Assembly (NCBI RefSeq): GCF_003999995.1
Contig: NZ_RJAD01000001.1
Span: 434,001 to 498,000 of the forward strand
From: Microbacterium sulfonylureivorans
GTDB taxonomy: Bacteria > Actinomycetota > Actinomycetes > Actinomycetales > Microbacteriaceae
Direction: 5' to 3'
Length of the DNA stretch: 64,000 nt
Part shown: in pieces, positions 51,630 through 60,844 of the stretch
How positions within the stretch are numbered: position 1 is the first letter of the stretch
Layout of the letters: each line of letters begins with the position of its first letter
The notes under the pieces: model-generated
What the model saw: only the letters and a program-made list of their open reading frames with translations
Databases searched by the model: none
Told to the model about the DNA's origin: nothing
Position numbers and translations under genes: made by a program

Positions 51630-51979
51630 AGTACCTGATGTTCGTGGTGCACGATCCGGCCGGCGAGCCCTACGATCCCGACGGCGACAACCTCGACGAG
51701 TGGGAGGCCGAGATGGGCGCCCGCGGCGTGGTCGGTCCCGAGGGCGATCGGCTCAGGCCTCCGGAAGACGCGACCACCGTGCGGGTGCGCGGCGGCGCCG
51801 TCGTCGTCAGCGACGGCCCGTACCTCGAGGCGAAGGAGTGGGTCGGCGGCTTCGACATCCTCGACTGCCGCGACCTCGACGAGGCGATCGAGATCGCGTC
51901 GAAGCATCCGATGGCCCGATTCGGACTGGTCGAGCTGCGTCCGTTCTGGCCGCTGCGCGCGGAGGAGGAGGCGGTCTGA
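51626..51979 (+). CDS. YCII/DGPF domain protein 2
   Basis: This 117-residue paralogue of the preceding protein has [11 protein letters not shown] at the start and [37 protein letters not shown]. The GTG at 51626 overlaps the stop of gene 1 (GTGA), so they are coupled. Having two copies ahead of the sigma factor suggests a heteromeric regulatory unit. Confidence 0.88.
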   Translation: MKYLMFVVHDPAGEPYDPDGDNLDEWEAEMGARGVVGPEGDRLRPPEDATTVRVRGGAVVVSDGPYLEAKEWVGGFDILDCRDLDEAIEIASKHPMARFGLVELRPFWPLRAEEEAV

Positions 51980-53256
51980 CCGTCGACGAGGCGCTGGTGC
52001 GCGTCCACCGCGAGGAGTGGACGCGCATCGTCTCGACCCTCATCCGCCTCACCGGCGACTGGAGCCTCGCCGAGGACTCCGCCCAGGACGCGTTCGAGAA
52101 GGCCGCACGGACCTGGCCTCACGACGGCATCCCGTCGAAGCCCGGTGCGTGGATCACGACCGTCGCCCGCAACGCGGCCCTCGACCGCATCCGCCGGGCA
52201 TCCACCGAGACCCGCAAGCTGCAGGAGGTGGGGGTGATGGACGAGCTGACCGGCGGCGCGTTCGCGTCCGACGTGGCCGACCTCGTCGCCCGAACGTGGG
52301 ACGAGCAGTCCGACGACCGGCTGCGGCTGCTGTTCACATGCGCGCACCCGGCGCTGCCGATGGACTCGCGGGTCGCGCTCACCCTGCGCACGGTCGCGGG
52401 CCTCGCGACGGCCGAGATCGCCCGGGCGTTCCTCGTGCCGGAGACGACCATGGCCCAGCGCCTGGTCCGGGCGAAGCGTCGCATCCGCGGAGCCGGCATC
52501 CCGTTCCGGGTGCCCTCCGTCGACGAGCTGCCCGACCGGCTCGATGGGGTTCTGGCCGTGCTCTACCTCGTCTTCTCGGAGGGGTATGCCGCCACGTCGG
52601 GCGACGGGCTGCTTCGCGTCGACCTGTGCGACGAGGCGATCCGCCTGACCCGCCTGACACTCGAGCTCGTGCCCCCGTCCGTCCAGGACGAAGGGCGCGC
52701 ACTCCTGGCCCTCATGCTGCTGCATCACTCCCGCCGCACCGTCCGCATCGGCGTGGACGGCGGCCTGGCCACGCTCGAGACGCAGGATCGCACCGGGTGG
52801 GACCGTCCCGCGATCGCCGAGGCCGTGATGCTGCTCGGCGCCGACCACCGGGTGCGCGGCGCCTACCGGGTGCAGGCCGAGATCGCCTCGGCGCACGCGA
52901 CCGCCCCGGCGCCGGATGCGACGGACTGGGCGCGCATCGCCCGCCTGTACTCCGAGCTCGAGGAGTTCTCGGCCTCGCCCGTCGTCGCACTCAACCGCGC
53001 GATCGCCGTGGGGTTCGCCGTCTCCCTCCAGGCGGGCCTCGCCCTCCTCGGCGAGCTCGAGGCGGACGGAGCCCTCACGGGCCACCATCTGCTCCCGGCG
53101 GCGCAGGCCGATCTGCTCCGGCGTCTGGGGCGAGCGGATGACGCGGCCGACCGCTACCGCGCCGCCATCGCACTCGCACCGACCGCACCGGAGAGGCGCT
53201 ACCTCGAGCGACGGCTGCGCGAGATCGACCGCGGACACACCTCGCGTCAGCCGTGA
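51976..53256 (+). CDS. ECF42-type RNA polymerase sigma factor with C-terminal extension
   Basis: This protein of about 420 residues has sigma regions 2 and 4 in its first 180 residues ([16 protein letters not shown], and the [31 protein letters not shown]), then a long TPR-like helical extension to the end, the layout of ECF42. No anti-sigma gene is seen; the two DGPF proteins upstream probably take part in control. The start is unclear: the best fit by spacing is a CTG at 51976, which overlaps the previous stop (CTGA) and has GGAGGAGGAGG upstream; a GTG at 51997 is the first conventional start. Confidence 0.85.
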   Translation: MTVDEALVRVHREEWTRIVSTLIRLTGDWSLAEDSAQDAFEKAARTWPHDGIPSKPGAWITTVARNAALDRIRRASTETRKLQEVGVMDELTGGAFASDVADLVARTWDEQSDDRLRLLFTCAHPALPMDSRVALTLRTVAGLATAEIARAFLVPETTMAQRLVRAKRRIRGAGIPFRVPSVDELPDRLDGVLAVLYLVFSEGYAATSGDGLLRVDLCDEAIRLTRLTLELVPPSVQDEGRALLALMLLHHSRRTVRIGVDGGLATLETQDRTGWDRPAIAEAVMLLGADHRVRGAYRVQAEIASAHATAPAPDATDWARIARLYSELEEFSASPVVALNRAIAVGFAVSLQAGLALLGELEADGALTGHHLLPAAQADLLRRLGRADDAADRYRAAIALAPTAPERRYLERRLREIDRGHTSRQP

Positions 53257-53347
53257 CCTCCCCGATTCGGACGTCGGGTCCGCCGGTAGGTCGATCCGTG
53301 CCGCTTCCGTTCGTCGTCAGAGATGAGACGAACGGAAGGAGACGCCC

Positions 53348-53485
53348 ATGCGTCCCAGCCTGTCGACGGCCGCCCAGGTGGCCGCCGCCTTCGCCAACCT
53401 GAGCCCGAACCATCGCGACCTGCTCCTCGACCAGGAGCGCGACCTCGACGACGAGTCGGGAGCGCGGGACGGCGCCGCGGGCTAA
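53348..53485 (+). CDS. Small hypothetical protein (45 residues)
   Basis: This short frame encodes 45 residues, helical and acidic in the second half (LSPNHRDLLLDQERDLDDE). A good GAAGGAG site lies 6 bases before the ATG. Its TAA overlaps the murB stop on the other strand. Nothing matches a known family that I recognise. Its position after the sigma-factor gene suggests a possible sigma-controlled small protein, or a chance frame. Confidence 0.5.
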   Translation: MRPSLSTAAQVAAAFANLSPNHRDLLLDQERDLDDESGARDGAAG

Positions 53486-54618
53486 AGCTCGACGTTGACG
53501 AGCACGGGCTCGGGCTGCAGCACCAGGCCGAACTCGGCCTGCACGCGACCCTGGATGTACCGGGCGAGCTCGGCGAGCTCGGCGGCGGTCGCCGACCCGC
53601 GGTTCGTGAGCGCGAGCGCGTGCTTCGAAGACAGCGCCGCACGGGAGCGGGGCAGCTTGAAGCCCTTCCTCAGACCGCTGTGCTCGATGAGCCAGGCGGC
53701 GCTCACCTTCACGTCGGACTCGACCGCCGCAGCGGGCGGCACGTAGCCGTCGAAGGCGGCCAGCGGGATGATGAGCACCGGGTCGAGGTCGGGGGCGACG
53801 GGCCATCGGGGGCACTCGGCGGGGAGGGTGCGCGCGAACGAGGCCGAGACGATCGCGTTCTGGAAGAACGATCCGGCGCTGTACGTGTCGGGGTCGGCGT
53901 CGTCGAGGACCATGCCCTTGCGGGCGCGCGTGCTCAGCACGTGATCGCGCACCCACGCGACCGAGACCGCCTCGCCCGGAGCGAGACCGAGCGCCGTGCG
54001 CAGCTGGTCGCCCGCGATCGGGCGCTCGTCGTGACCGACCTCGGCGAGCTCGAGGGTGACCGACAGGATGACCGCGCGGCGGGCGGGCGCGGACCCGTAG
54101 TGGTGCTTGAGCACCGACGTGCGGAAGCCGAGGCCGAGCTCGGACGCCGGAACGGTCGAGACCTCTCCCGTGCGCTCGTCGATCAGCTCGACCTCGACGA
54201 GCGTCTGGACGATCTCCTGACCGTACGCCCCGATGTTCTGCACGGGAGCCGCGCCGACCGTCCCCGGGATGCCCGACATCGCCTCGATGCCGGCCAGCCC
54301 CTCCGACACGGCGTGGCCGACGAGGGCGTCCCAGTCGTGGCCCGCCTGCACGCGCAGGCGCGCGAAGCCCGGCCGCGGCGACGGCAGCCGCTCGATCCCC
54401 TGCGTGCGGATCCGGACGACCGTGCCGTCGAACGGCTCGTCTCCGACGAACAGATTCGACCCGCCGCCGAGCACGAGCCACGGCTCGTCGTCGGCCCAGA
54501 CGCCTCGGAGCACCGCGACGAGCTCGTCCGATGTGGACGCTTCGAGCAGGCGGGTCGGCGCGCCGCCGGTGCGCAGCGTCGTCAGCCGTGCGAGCGGGAC
54601 GGGGGTGACTTCGGTCAT
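53482..54618 (-). CDS. murB: UDP-N-acetylenolpyruvoylglucosamine reductase
   Basis: This 378-residue FAD enzyme reduces UDP-GlcNAc-enolpyruvate to UDP-MurNAc in peptidoglycan synthesis. GGGSNL with the FAD pocket, GAAPVQNIGAYGQEI, and the catalytic-Ser region SAGSFFQNAIVS are visible; the C-terminus has the NRGSATAAELAEL segment of the type-I enzyme. The ATG overlaps the stop of the MaoC gene upstream (ATGA), forming a three-gene coupled operon. Confidence 0.96.
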   Translation of the reverse strand: MTEVTPVPLARLTTLRTGGAPTRLLEASTSDELVAVLRGVWADDEPWLVLGGGSNLFVGDEPFDGTVVRIRTQGIERLPSPRPGFARLRVQAGHDWDALVGHAVSEGLAGIEAMSGIPGTVGAAPVQNIGAYGQEIVQTLVEVELIDERTGEVSTVPASELGLGFRTSVLKHHYGSAPARRAVILSVTLELAEVGHDERPIAGDQLRTALGLAPGEAVSVAWVRDHVLSTRARKGMVLDDADPDTYSAGSFFQNAIVSASFARTLPAECPRWPVAPDLDPVLIIPLAAFDGYVPPAAAVESDVKVSAAWLIEHSGLRKGFKLPRSRAALSSKHALALTNRGSATAAELAELARYIQGRVQAEFGLVLQPEPVLVNVEL

Positions 54619-55028
54619 GCGGTCCGGACGCGCACCTGCGCCTTGCCCAGGACGGTGGTGTCGGCGTGGGTCACTGTGAGGTCGATGCGCGCCGCACCGT
54701 CTTCGACCACGCCGACCTTCGCGACGATCGTCACGACGGCCCCGGCCTCGGGGTCGACCACGACCGGGCGCGTGAAGCGGACGCCGTACTCGACGATGCG
54801 ACCCGCGTCGCCGAGCCAGGGGACGATCGTCTCGACGGCCAGGCCCATGGTGAGCATCCCATGCGCGAGGACACCGGGCAGGCCGACGGCGGCTGCGACG
54901 TCGTCGCGGTAGTGGATGGGGTTGAAGTCACCGGATGCCCCGGCATACCGCACGAGGGACTCCCGGGTGAGGTGGACCGACCGCTCGGCGACGACGTCGC
55001 CGACGATCAGGGCGTCGAGCGCGCTCAT
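54615..55028 (-). CDS. MaoC-like (R)-hydratase, HadB-type
   Basis: This 137-residue hot-dog protein has the MaoC catalytic pair in SGDFNPIHYRD (Asp and His). It should dehydrate (3R)-hydroxyacyl chains on ACP or CoA. It pairs with the next gene, whose FAS1-like domain lacks this dyad, giving a HadA-HadB-type heterodimer; in mycobacteria such pairs serve fatty-acid or mycolate elongation. ATGA overlaps link it to both neighbours. Confidence 0.88.
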   Translation of the reverse strand: MSALDALIVGDVVAERSVHLTRESLVRYAGASGDFNPIHYRDDVAAAVGLPGVLAHGMLTMGLAVETIVPWLGDAGRIVEYGVRFTRPVVVDPEAGAVVTIVAKVGVVEDGAARIDLTVTHADTTVLGKAQVRVRTA

Positions 55029-55474
55029 TCGCCTGCCTCCCCGACGAGGAGGACCGACGTCGCCGTGACGACATGGCCGCCCTCGGCATCCCGGATCTCG
55101 GCATCGCTGGTGACCATCGCGTTGCCTCCGAGTGTGCGGATGCCGGTCACGGACAGGCGAGCGGTCAGCTCGTCGCCCGCGATGATCGGCCGGGTGTAGC
55201 GGAACCGCTGCTCGGCGTGCAGGACGTTCTGCAGAACGATGCCCGAGTCCGGCTCGGCCAGGAGCTGCTGCAGCGTGAGGTCCTGCACGACCATCGCGAA
55301 GGTCGGCGGGGCCACCACGTCGGCATAGCCGAGCGCCTGGGCGGCGGCGGGGTCGGAGTGCTGCGGGTCGGTGGCGAACACGGCGCGGGCGAACTCGCGC
55401 ACCTTCTCGCGACCGACGAGGTAGGGGGCCGTCGGGGGAAATTCCCGGCCGACGATCTCGGGGTTCACTGGCAC
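55025..55474 (-). CDS. FAS1-like dehydratase domain protein, HadA-type
   Basis: This 149-residue hot-dog protein has the FAS1-like dehydratase layout: PYLVGREKVREFARAV, TDPQHSD, a long central helix, and EQRFRYTRPIIAGDELTARLSV. It lacks the Asp/His dyad seen in the partner, so it probably provides substrate binding. The GTG at 55474 is supported by TAGGAT (minus strand 55486-55481) ending 6 bases upstream, so the operon had-had-murB is probably leaderless; a second GTG at 55468 is possible. Confidence 0.87.
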   Translation of the reverse strand: MPVNPEIVGREFPPTAPYLVGREKVREFARAVFATDPQHSDPAAAQALGYADVVAPPTFAMVVQDLTLQQLLAEPDSGIVLQNVLHAEQRFRYTRPIIAGDELTARLSVTGIRTLGGNAMVTSDAEIRDAEGGHVVTATSVLLVGEAGE

Positions 55475-55483
55475 CAGGCCATC

Positions 55484-56305
55484 CTACCGAGCAGGCCCCG
55501 GCGGGTCGGGTCGGCGGCTGCGGCCGCGGATCGCGCGGACGGCCATCTGGACGGCGATCACGACGAGGAAGGCCGCGAACAGGATGTTGCCGGCCTGCGG
55601 GTCGACGACCGTCGCGATCCAGGCACCGGCCGCCGTCGTCGTGCACGCCGCCACTCCGACGAGCGCCGCGGCGAAGAGGTCGACGTTGCCTCGTCGGACG
55701 TTGCCGATCGTGCCCGAGACCGCGGTGGGGATCATCATCAGGAGGGACGTGCCCTTCGCGATCAGGTCGCTCGTGCCGAAGAGCACCATGAGCGACGGCA
55801 CGACGATGATGCCGCCGCCCACGCCGATGAGGCCCGCGACGATGCCCGTCACCACCCCCAGGGCCACCAGCCCCACGCCGGTCGCGACCGTCAGCTCGAG
55901 CACGGCGTCGCGCGAGGGAACGACGATGAAGAGGCTCACGATCACGACCACGAGGAAACCGACGAACGCCCACCGGAGGATCGTGAGCGACAGGCGCGGG
56001 AGCAGCCAGGTGCCGATCTGCGCCCCGACGACCGCACCCGCGGCGAGGAGGAGGGCCGGGATCCACGCGACAGAGCCGTGGAGCGCGTACGACACGACGC
56101 CCACCGTCGCGGTCGGCACGATCGCCGCCAGCGACGTGCCGGCGGCGAGTCGCTGATCGAATCCGAGTGCGAGCACGAGAAGCGGGACGATGACGGTCCC
56201 GCCGCCGACTCCGAAGAGGCCCGAGAGCAGTCCTGCGACGAGACCGATCCCGATGCAGGTGAGGACGAAGCGCGCATCCCTCTCGCGCGCGGTGGAACCG
56301 GGCAC
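55484..56305 (-). CDS. TauE/SafE family membrane permease
   Basis: This 273-residue transporter has about eight helices in two homologous halves: GLLSGLFGVGGGTVIVPLLV near the start and GLIGVGGGIIVVPSLM in the second half are the TauE repeats. Family members export sulfite or sulfonates, but many are unassigned. The start is a GTG at 56305, with no obvious SD; the previous stop is 3 bases upstream, so translation may be coupled. Confidence 0.9.
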   Translation of the reverse strand: MPGSTARERDARFVLTCIGIGLVAGLLSGLFGVGGGTVIVPLLVLALGFDQRLAAGTSLAAIVPTATVGVVSYALHGSVAWIPALLLAAGAVVGAQIGTWLLPRLSLTILRWAFVGFLVVVIVSLFIVVPSRDAVLELTVATGVGLVALGVVTGIVAGLIGVGGGIIVVPSLMVLFGTSDLIAKGTSLLMMIPTAVSGTIGNVRRGNVDLFAAALVGVAACTTTAAGAWIATVVDPQAGNILFAAFLVVIAVQMAVRAIRGRSRRPDPPGPAR

Positions 56306-56308
56306 AGG

Positions 56309-57160
56309 TCAGTTCGTGATGTCGTCGATGCTGTCGATCACCCAGCCGCCGTCGAGCGGAACGACGACGTACGTGTACTCGAGCTCCTCCGGCTGCGGCG
56401 GGTCCAGCGGGTTCCCGTCTTCGTCGAAGAGCGCGCCGTAGGTCTCCGCGGTCGAGACGACGATGGAGTCGCCTTCGACGCCGATGTCGGTCACGGTCAC
56501 GTCGTAGTCCTCGACACTCGCCGCGAACTCGGAGGCGGTCGACGTGAACGCCTCGCAGTCGGGGAGCTGGGACACCTCGCGGAACGACTCCGTGGTGGAG
56601 GCGACGTACGCATCGCAGTCCACGTCCTGCCACGCGTCGTCGTAGAGCTCGACCGCGGCGACGGCGGCCTCCTGGTCGGCGCCGGACGGCTCGACCGCGG
56701 ACTGCGACGATCCGCTGGTCAGGCTGAGGAAGATCAGCGGGATCACGACGGCTGCGGCGATGACGATGCCGAGCATCACGACGCCGAGCACGACCCACAG
56801 GATCCACAGGTTCGACGTGCGCGGCTCGGTGGCCGCGGTGAACGCGCCGGCCGGGGCATCCGTCCCCGGGTAGCCGCCCGGATACGCACCCTGCGGGTGG
56901 TCGAGGTGGGTGGCGGCCGCAGGGTACTCCGGTGCGCCGGCCGCGGGCGGGACGCCGAACCCCAGAGCGGTGGCCGCATCGACCTCGGCGGCGACCTGGG
57001 CGGTCTCGGCGTCCGACGCGGCGAGGATGTCGGCCTCGGTGGGTGCCGACTCGTCGGTCTCGGCGTCGGGGGTCGCGACGTGCTCCGTCCACTGCGAGCC
57101 GTCCCACCACCGCAGGCCGCCGTGTCCGTCGTCGTACCAGCCGGGGGGTGTCGTCGCCAT
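56309..57160 (-). CDS. DUF2510 membrane-anchored protein
   Basis: This 283-residue protein begins with the DUF2510 motif (PPGWYDDGHGGLRWWDGSQWTEHV), has a low-complexity Ala/Pro/Asp stretch, a single membrane helix near 117-142, and an extracytoplasmic domain of about 140 residues with two Cys likely to pair (VDCDAYVA, PDCEAF), followed by a domain fitting SnoaL/lumazine-like folds. It is typical of actinobacterial cell-envelope proteins. The ATG at 57160 has TAGGGT 6 bases upstream (57172-57167, minus strand), so it is probably leaderless; a TTG at 57166 is not needed. Confidence 0.85.
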   Translation of the reverse strand: MATTPPGWYDDGHGGLRWWDGSQWTEHVATPDAETDESAPTEADILAASDAETAQVAAEVDAATALGFGVPPAAGAPEYPAAATHLDHPQGAYPGGYPGTDAPAGAFTAATEPRTSNLWILWVVLGVVMLGIVIAAAVVIPLIFLSLTSGSSQSAVEPSGADQEAAVAAVELYDDAWQDVDCDAYVASTTESFREVSQLPDCEAFTSTASEFAASVEDYDVTVTDIGVEGDSIVVSTAETYGALFDEDGNPLDPPQPEELEYTYVVVPLDGGWVIDSIDDITN

Positions 57161-57209
57161 GGTCAAACCCTATCCCCCGACCCCCGGGACGGCTGCGGAC
57201 GGCGCCGAG

Positions 57210-57242
57210 CGACGGGATGCCCCGGCACGAGGCATCCCGTCG
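57210..57242 (-). terminator. Terminator after sugar isomerase gene
   Basis: A 12-bp perfect stem, arms 57210-57221 and 57231-57242 (CGACGGGATGCC and complement), has a 9-base loop. It lies 12 bases beyond the stop of the gene at 57255 on the minus strand. Confidence 0.8.
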
Positions 57243-57254
57243 ACCGATGCCGTG

Positions 57255-58256
57255 TCAGCGGCTGCTGAAGGCGGCGTCGAACGCGGCGTCCGGCGCGTCG
57301 AACAGGTTGCGCTTGACGAACTCCAGGGCCTCGGGCGCGCCGATGAGCCGGTCCATGCCGGCGTCCTCCCACTCCACCGAGATCGGACCGGTGTAGCCGA
57401 TCTGGTTGAGCGCCCGGAACGACGCCTCCCACGGCACGTCGCCGCGGCCGGTCGAGACGAAGTCCCACCCGCGACGCAGGTCGGCCCACGCCAGGTGCGA
57501 CCCGAGCCGTCCGTTGCGGCCGTTGCCGAGGTTGAGCTTCACGTCCTTGCAGTCGATGTGGTAGATCCGGTCGGCGAACTCGAGGATGAAGTCCACCGGG
57601 TTCAGCTGCTGCCAGACGAAGTGCGACGGGTCCCAGTTCAGCCCGAACGCCTCGCGGTGGCCGATGGCCTCGAGCGTGCGGACCGTCGTCCAGTAGTCGT
57701 ACGCGATCTCGGAAGGGTGCACCTCGTGCGCGAACCGGACGCCGACCTCGTCGAACACGTCGAGGATCGGATTCCATCGGTCGGCGAAGTCCTGATAGCC
57801 GGCGTCGACGGCCTCCTGCGAGACCGGCGGGAACATCGCGACGTACTTCCAGATCGACGAGCCCGTGAAGCCGATCACGGTCTTCACGCCGAGCTTCGCC
57901 GCGAGCCGGGCGGTGTTCTTCATCTCCTCGGCGGCGCGCTGCCGCACGCCCTCGGGGTCGCCGTCGCCCCACACCCGATCCGAGACGATGTCGCGATGGC
58001 GCTGATCGATCGGATCGTCGCAGACGGCCTGGCCCTTGAGGTGGTTCGAGATCGCCCACACCTTCAGCCCGTTGCGCTCCAGGATGTCGAGGCGACTCTG
58101 CACATACGCCTCGTCATCCCAGCGCCACGGGTCCAGATGGTCGCCCCAGCAGGCGATCTCGAGACCGTCGTAGCCCCACTCGCCCGCCAGGCGCGCCACC
58201 TCCTCGAAGGGGAGATCGGCCCACTGGCCCGTGAACAGAGTGATCGGTCGCGACAT
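57255..58256 (-). CDS. Xylose-isomerase-like sugar phosphate isomerase/epimerase
   Basis: This 333-residue TIM barrel belongs to the AP endonuclease-2/xylose isomerase-like superfamily. Metal-binding residues appear in [26 protein letters not shown] and [10 protein letters not shown], the usual Glu/Asp/His positions. Relatives act on inositol derivatives (IolE-like), ketoses or hydroxypyruvate; the neighbour is a Gfo/Idh/MocA dehydrogenase, so they may work in sequence. A GGAGGA site lies before the ATG at 58256. Confidence 0.87.
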   Translation of the reverse strand: MSRPITLFTGQWADLPFEEVARLAGEWGYDGLEIACWGDHLDPWRWDDEAYVQSRLDILERNGLKVWAISNHLKGQAVCDDPIDQRHRDIVSDRVWGDGDPEGVRQRAAEEMKNTARLAAKLGVKTVIGFTGSSIWKYVAMFPPVSQEAVDAGYQDFADRWNPILDVFDEVGVRFAHEVHPSEIAYDYWTTVRTLEAIGHREAFGLNWDPSHFVWQQLNPVDFILEFADRIYHIDCKDVKLNLGNGRNGRLGSHLAWADLRRGWDFVSTGRGDVPWEASFRALNQIGYTGPISVEWEDAGMDRLIGAPEALEFVKRNLFDAPDAAFDAAFSSR

Positions 58257-58288
58257 TGCGGTTCCTCCGGTTTCCGTATGGACGTGGT

Positions 58289-59458
58289 TCAGTCGTCGGC
58301 GCGCACCCACGCGCTGCCTGCTGACGAGCTGCGCTCGACTGCGTCGAGCACGCGCTGGACGTGCAGTCCGTCGTCGAACGACGGCCGCGGCTGCGTTCCG
58401 TCGCCGATCGCGGTGACGAAGTCGTACACCTGGTGCGAGAAGCCATGCTCGTAGCCGAGCATATGACCGGTCGGCCACCAGGGGGCGAGGTAGGGGTGGT
58501 CGTGCTCGGTGACCAGGATGCGCTGGAAGCCGAGCCCGGTCTCGGGCAGCGTCGCGTCGTAGAACTCGAGCTCGTTGAGGCGCTCCAGGTCGAAGGCGAT
58601 CGCGCCCTTCGAACCCGAGATCTCGATGCGCAGGGCGTTCTTGCGTCCTGTGCGGAAGCGCGTGGCCTCGAACGAGGCGAGCGCACCCGACTCGAGCCGG
58701 CCGGTGAACAGCGCGATGTCGTCGACCGTCACGGGACCGCGTTCGGATGACGCCGTGCCCGACAGGCCGACGCCTTCGCCGAGGAGAGGACGCTCCGAGA
58801 CGATCGTCTCGATGATCCCCGACACCGACGTGACCCGCTGCCCGGTGATGTACTCGGTGAGGTCGACGGCGTGGGCGCCGATGTCGCCGAGCGCGCCGGA
58901 CCCGGCGAGGCTCTTGTCCATACGCCAGGTCAGCGGCGCCTCCGGGTCCATCAGCCAGTCCTGCAGGTACTCGGCGCGCACCTGGCGGATCTCGCCGATG
59001 CGCCCCGCGGCGACGAGGTCGCGTGCGAAGGTGGTCGCCGGCACGCGGCGGTACGTGAAGCCCACCATCGAGCGGACGCCCCGGTCGGCCGCGGCGGTCG
59101 CAGCCCGGGCCATCTCGACGGCCTCGGCGACCGTGTTCGCCAGCGGCTTCTCGCAGAGGACGTGCTTTCCCGCTTCGAGCGCCGCGATCGCGATCTCCGC
59201 GTGGGTGTTGCCCGGAGTGACGATGTCGACGAGGTCGATGTCGTCGCGGGCGATGACCTCCCGCCAGTCCGTCGCGGTCTCGGCCCAGCCCCACTTGCGA
59301 GCGGATGCCTCGACCGCGGCCCCGTTGCGCCCGACGACGACGGTCATCTCGGGCTCGAGCGGGAGATCGAAGAAGCGGGGGGCGACACGCCAGCCCTGCG
59401 AGTGTGCGGCGCCCATGAAGCCGTGGCCGATCATGGCGACTTTCAGCGTCTCGGTCAA
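58289..59458 (-). CDS. Gfo/Idh/MocA family oxidoreductase
   Basis: This 389-residue NAD(P)-dependent dehydrogenase has the Rossmann motif [13 protein letters not shown] near residue 9 and the family's CEKPLA (Lys in catalysis) about residue 100. The C-terminal alpha/beta domain is complete ([10 protein letters not shown]). It probably oxidises an inositol or sugar. I set the start at TTG 59458, supported by GAGAGGA upstream, since ATG codons further in would remove the Rossmann start. A hairpin at 59487-59518 separates it from the binding-protein gene. Confidence 0.88.
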   Translation of the reverse strand: MTETLKVAMIGHGFMGAAHSQGWRVAPRFFDLPLEPEMTVVVGRNGAAVEASARKWGWAETATDWREVIARDDIDLVDIVTPGNTHAEIAIAALEAGKHVLCEKPLANTVAEAVEMARAATAAADRGVRSMVGFTYRRVPATTFARDLVAAGRIGEIRQVRAEYLQDWLMDPEAPLTWRMDKSLAGSGALGDIGAHAVDLTEYITGQRVTSVSGIIETIVSERPLLGEGVGLSGTASSERGPVTVDDIALFTGRLESGALASFEATRFRTGRKNALRIEISGSKGAIAFDLERLNELEFYDATLPETGLGFQRILVTEHDHPYLAPWWPTGHMLGYEHGFSHQVYDFVTAIGDGTQPRPSFDDGLHVQRVLDAVERSSSAGSAWVRADD

Positions 59459-59486
59459 CGCGGTGTCCTCTCTCGGGAGGTGAGGC

Positions 59487-59518
59487 GTGGGGCGCCCGCC
59501 TGTCGGCGGGCGCCCCAC
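59487..59518 (-). terminator. Hairpin between binding-protein and dehydrogenase genes
   Basis: A perfect 14-bp stem, arms 59487-59500 and 59505-59518, has a 4-base loop (TGTC). It lies 16 bases after the binding-protein stop on the minus strand. It may end that transcript or favour its stability over the enzyme genes. Confidence 0.8.
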
Positions 59519-59534
59519 GGATCGGTCGTCTGAC

Positions 59535-60575
59535 TCACTCGAAGGAGAGGTCGATGAACTGGTCGACGTTGTCCTTCGTGACGACGGGGGCGTCGAGCAC
59601 GACCCGGTTCGGGATGCTGGGCGTGATCAGGTCGCCCATCGTCTTCTGCTGCGCGATGAGGCGGGCCAGCGCAACGCCGTCGGCGGCCTGGGTCGACGGG
59701 TAGATGACCGTCGCCTTGAGCACGGTGTCGTCCGCCTGGATCGCCTCCATCGCGGAGCGGCTTCCGGCGCCGCCCATCATGAAGAACTCGTCACGGCCCG
59801 CGGAGTCGATCGCCGCGAGGACGCCGATGCCCTGGTCGTCGTCGTGGTTCCAGATGGCGTCGATCTGCGGGTTCGCCGCGAGCAGCTGGGATGCCGCTGC
59901 CTCTCCGCCGGCGACGGTGAAGTCGGCCGCGACGCGGGCGTCGACCTGCAGACCGCAGTCCTCGAGCGCATCAGCGAAGCCCGCCGAGCGGTCCTGGGTC
60001 AGCGGCAGGGAGTCGATTCCCGCGATCTCGGCGACGAAGCCCTCGCCACCGAGCTGCTCGCAGATGTACGTGCCTGCGCTGACGCCCATGCCGTAGTTGT
60101 CGCCGAGGATGGTGCTTCGCGCGGCGAACGGGCTCGAGAACTCGCGGTCGACGTTGATGACCGGGATGCCGGCCTCCATCGCCGCGATCGCGGCCTCGGT
60201 GAGCGCCGCGCCGTCGGTCGGCAGCAGCACGATGGCGTCGACACCGTCGTTGACGAACGTCTCCACCGCCGCGATCTGAGCGATCGGGTCATTGGTGCCC
60301 TCGGCCACGCGCAGCTCGACATCGTCGAAGCTGTCGGCGGCGGCCTGCGCGCCCGAGTTGATGGCGCCGAGCCAGCCGTGGTCGGCCGCGGGTCCCGAGA
60401 AGCCGATGACGACGGTGTCGCCCGACTCCGCGTTCTCCTCGGTCGTGGTGCCCTGGTCGACGACGGTGTCCTCGTCGGCCCCGCCCCCGGTGCAGCCTGC
60501 GAGAAGACCGATGGCTGCGACGACGGCGGTGCCGGTGAGCACGAGTCGCGTGCGCGCCTTCAGGTGTGAGCGCAT
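59535..60575 (-). CDS. Ribose-type sugar ABC importer, substrate-binding lipoprotein
   Basis: This 346-residue lipoprotein has lipobox LLAGC (Cys28) and the family-2 (RbsB-like) fold: VVIGFSGPAADHGWLGAINSGAQ, DAIVLLPTDGAALTEAAIAAMEAGIPVINVDREF and AIWNHDDDQGIGVLAAI. The substrate is a monosaccharide or inositol-like compound. A strong AAGGAGG site lies before the ATG at 60575. It is divergent from its ATPase and permease genes, sharing a 269-base control region. Confidence 0.92.
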   Translation of the reverse strand: MRSHLKARTRLVLTGTAVVAAIGLLAGCTGGGADEDTVVDQGTTTEENAESGDTVVIGFSGPAADHGWLGAINSGAQAAADSFDDVELRVAEGTNDPIAQIAAVETFVNDGVDAIVLLPTDGAALTEAAIAAMEAGIPVINVDREFSSPFAARSTILGDNYGMGVSAGTYICEQLGGEGFVAEIAGIDSLPLTQDRSAGFADALEDCGLQVDARVAADFTVAGGEAAASQLLAANPQIDAIWNHDDDQGIGVLAAIDSAGRDEFFMMGGAGSRSAMEAIQADDTVLKATVIYPSTQAADGVALARLIAQQKTMGDLITPSIPNRVVLDAPVVTKDNVDQFIDLSFE

Positions 60576-60712
60576 GTGTTTCCTCCTTGAATGTGATGCA
60601 GCTAGGACCAGCGTGGTTCTGAGGGGGAGCTGCCCGCACTCGAGGAGTCCACGCTGACGAAGTTCACCGTAGCAGAAGTGCGCCTCGCTTTGGCATCTTT
60701 TGTTTTCCACTC

Positions 60713-60739
60713 GTCAGAAGTCGATGAATCGACTCTGAC
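60713..60739. promoter_or_regulatory. Near-perfect dyad between divergent sugar-importer genes
   Basis: The 27-base sequence contains GTCAGA-a-GTCGAT, then GA, then ATCGAC-TCTGAC: two complementary 12-base arms with one extra A. It lies in the middle of the divergent control region of the sugar importer. The ROK repressor encoded at 63542 is a candidate to bind it. A TACGGT -10 for the binding-protein gene is at 60671-60666 on the minus strand. Confidence 0.6.
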
Positions 60740-60844
60740 CTGCAGAAGTTCCGGCATGTGGGGCGTGAATGCGCGCAGCCGCCGAAACACACGTAGGTGA
60801 AATTGTTCTCGTCGCGCATGCCTAAGACGTGTTATGTTCACCGG

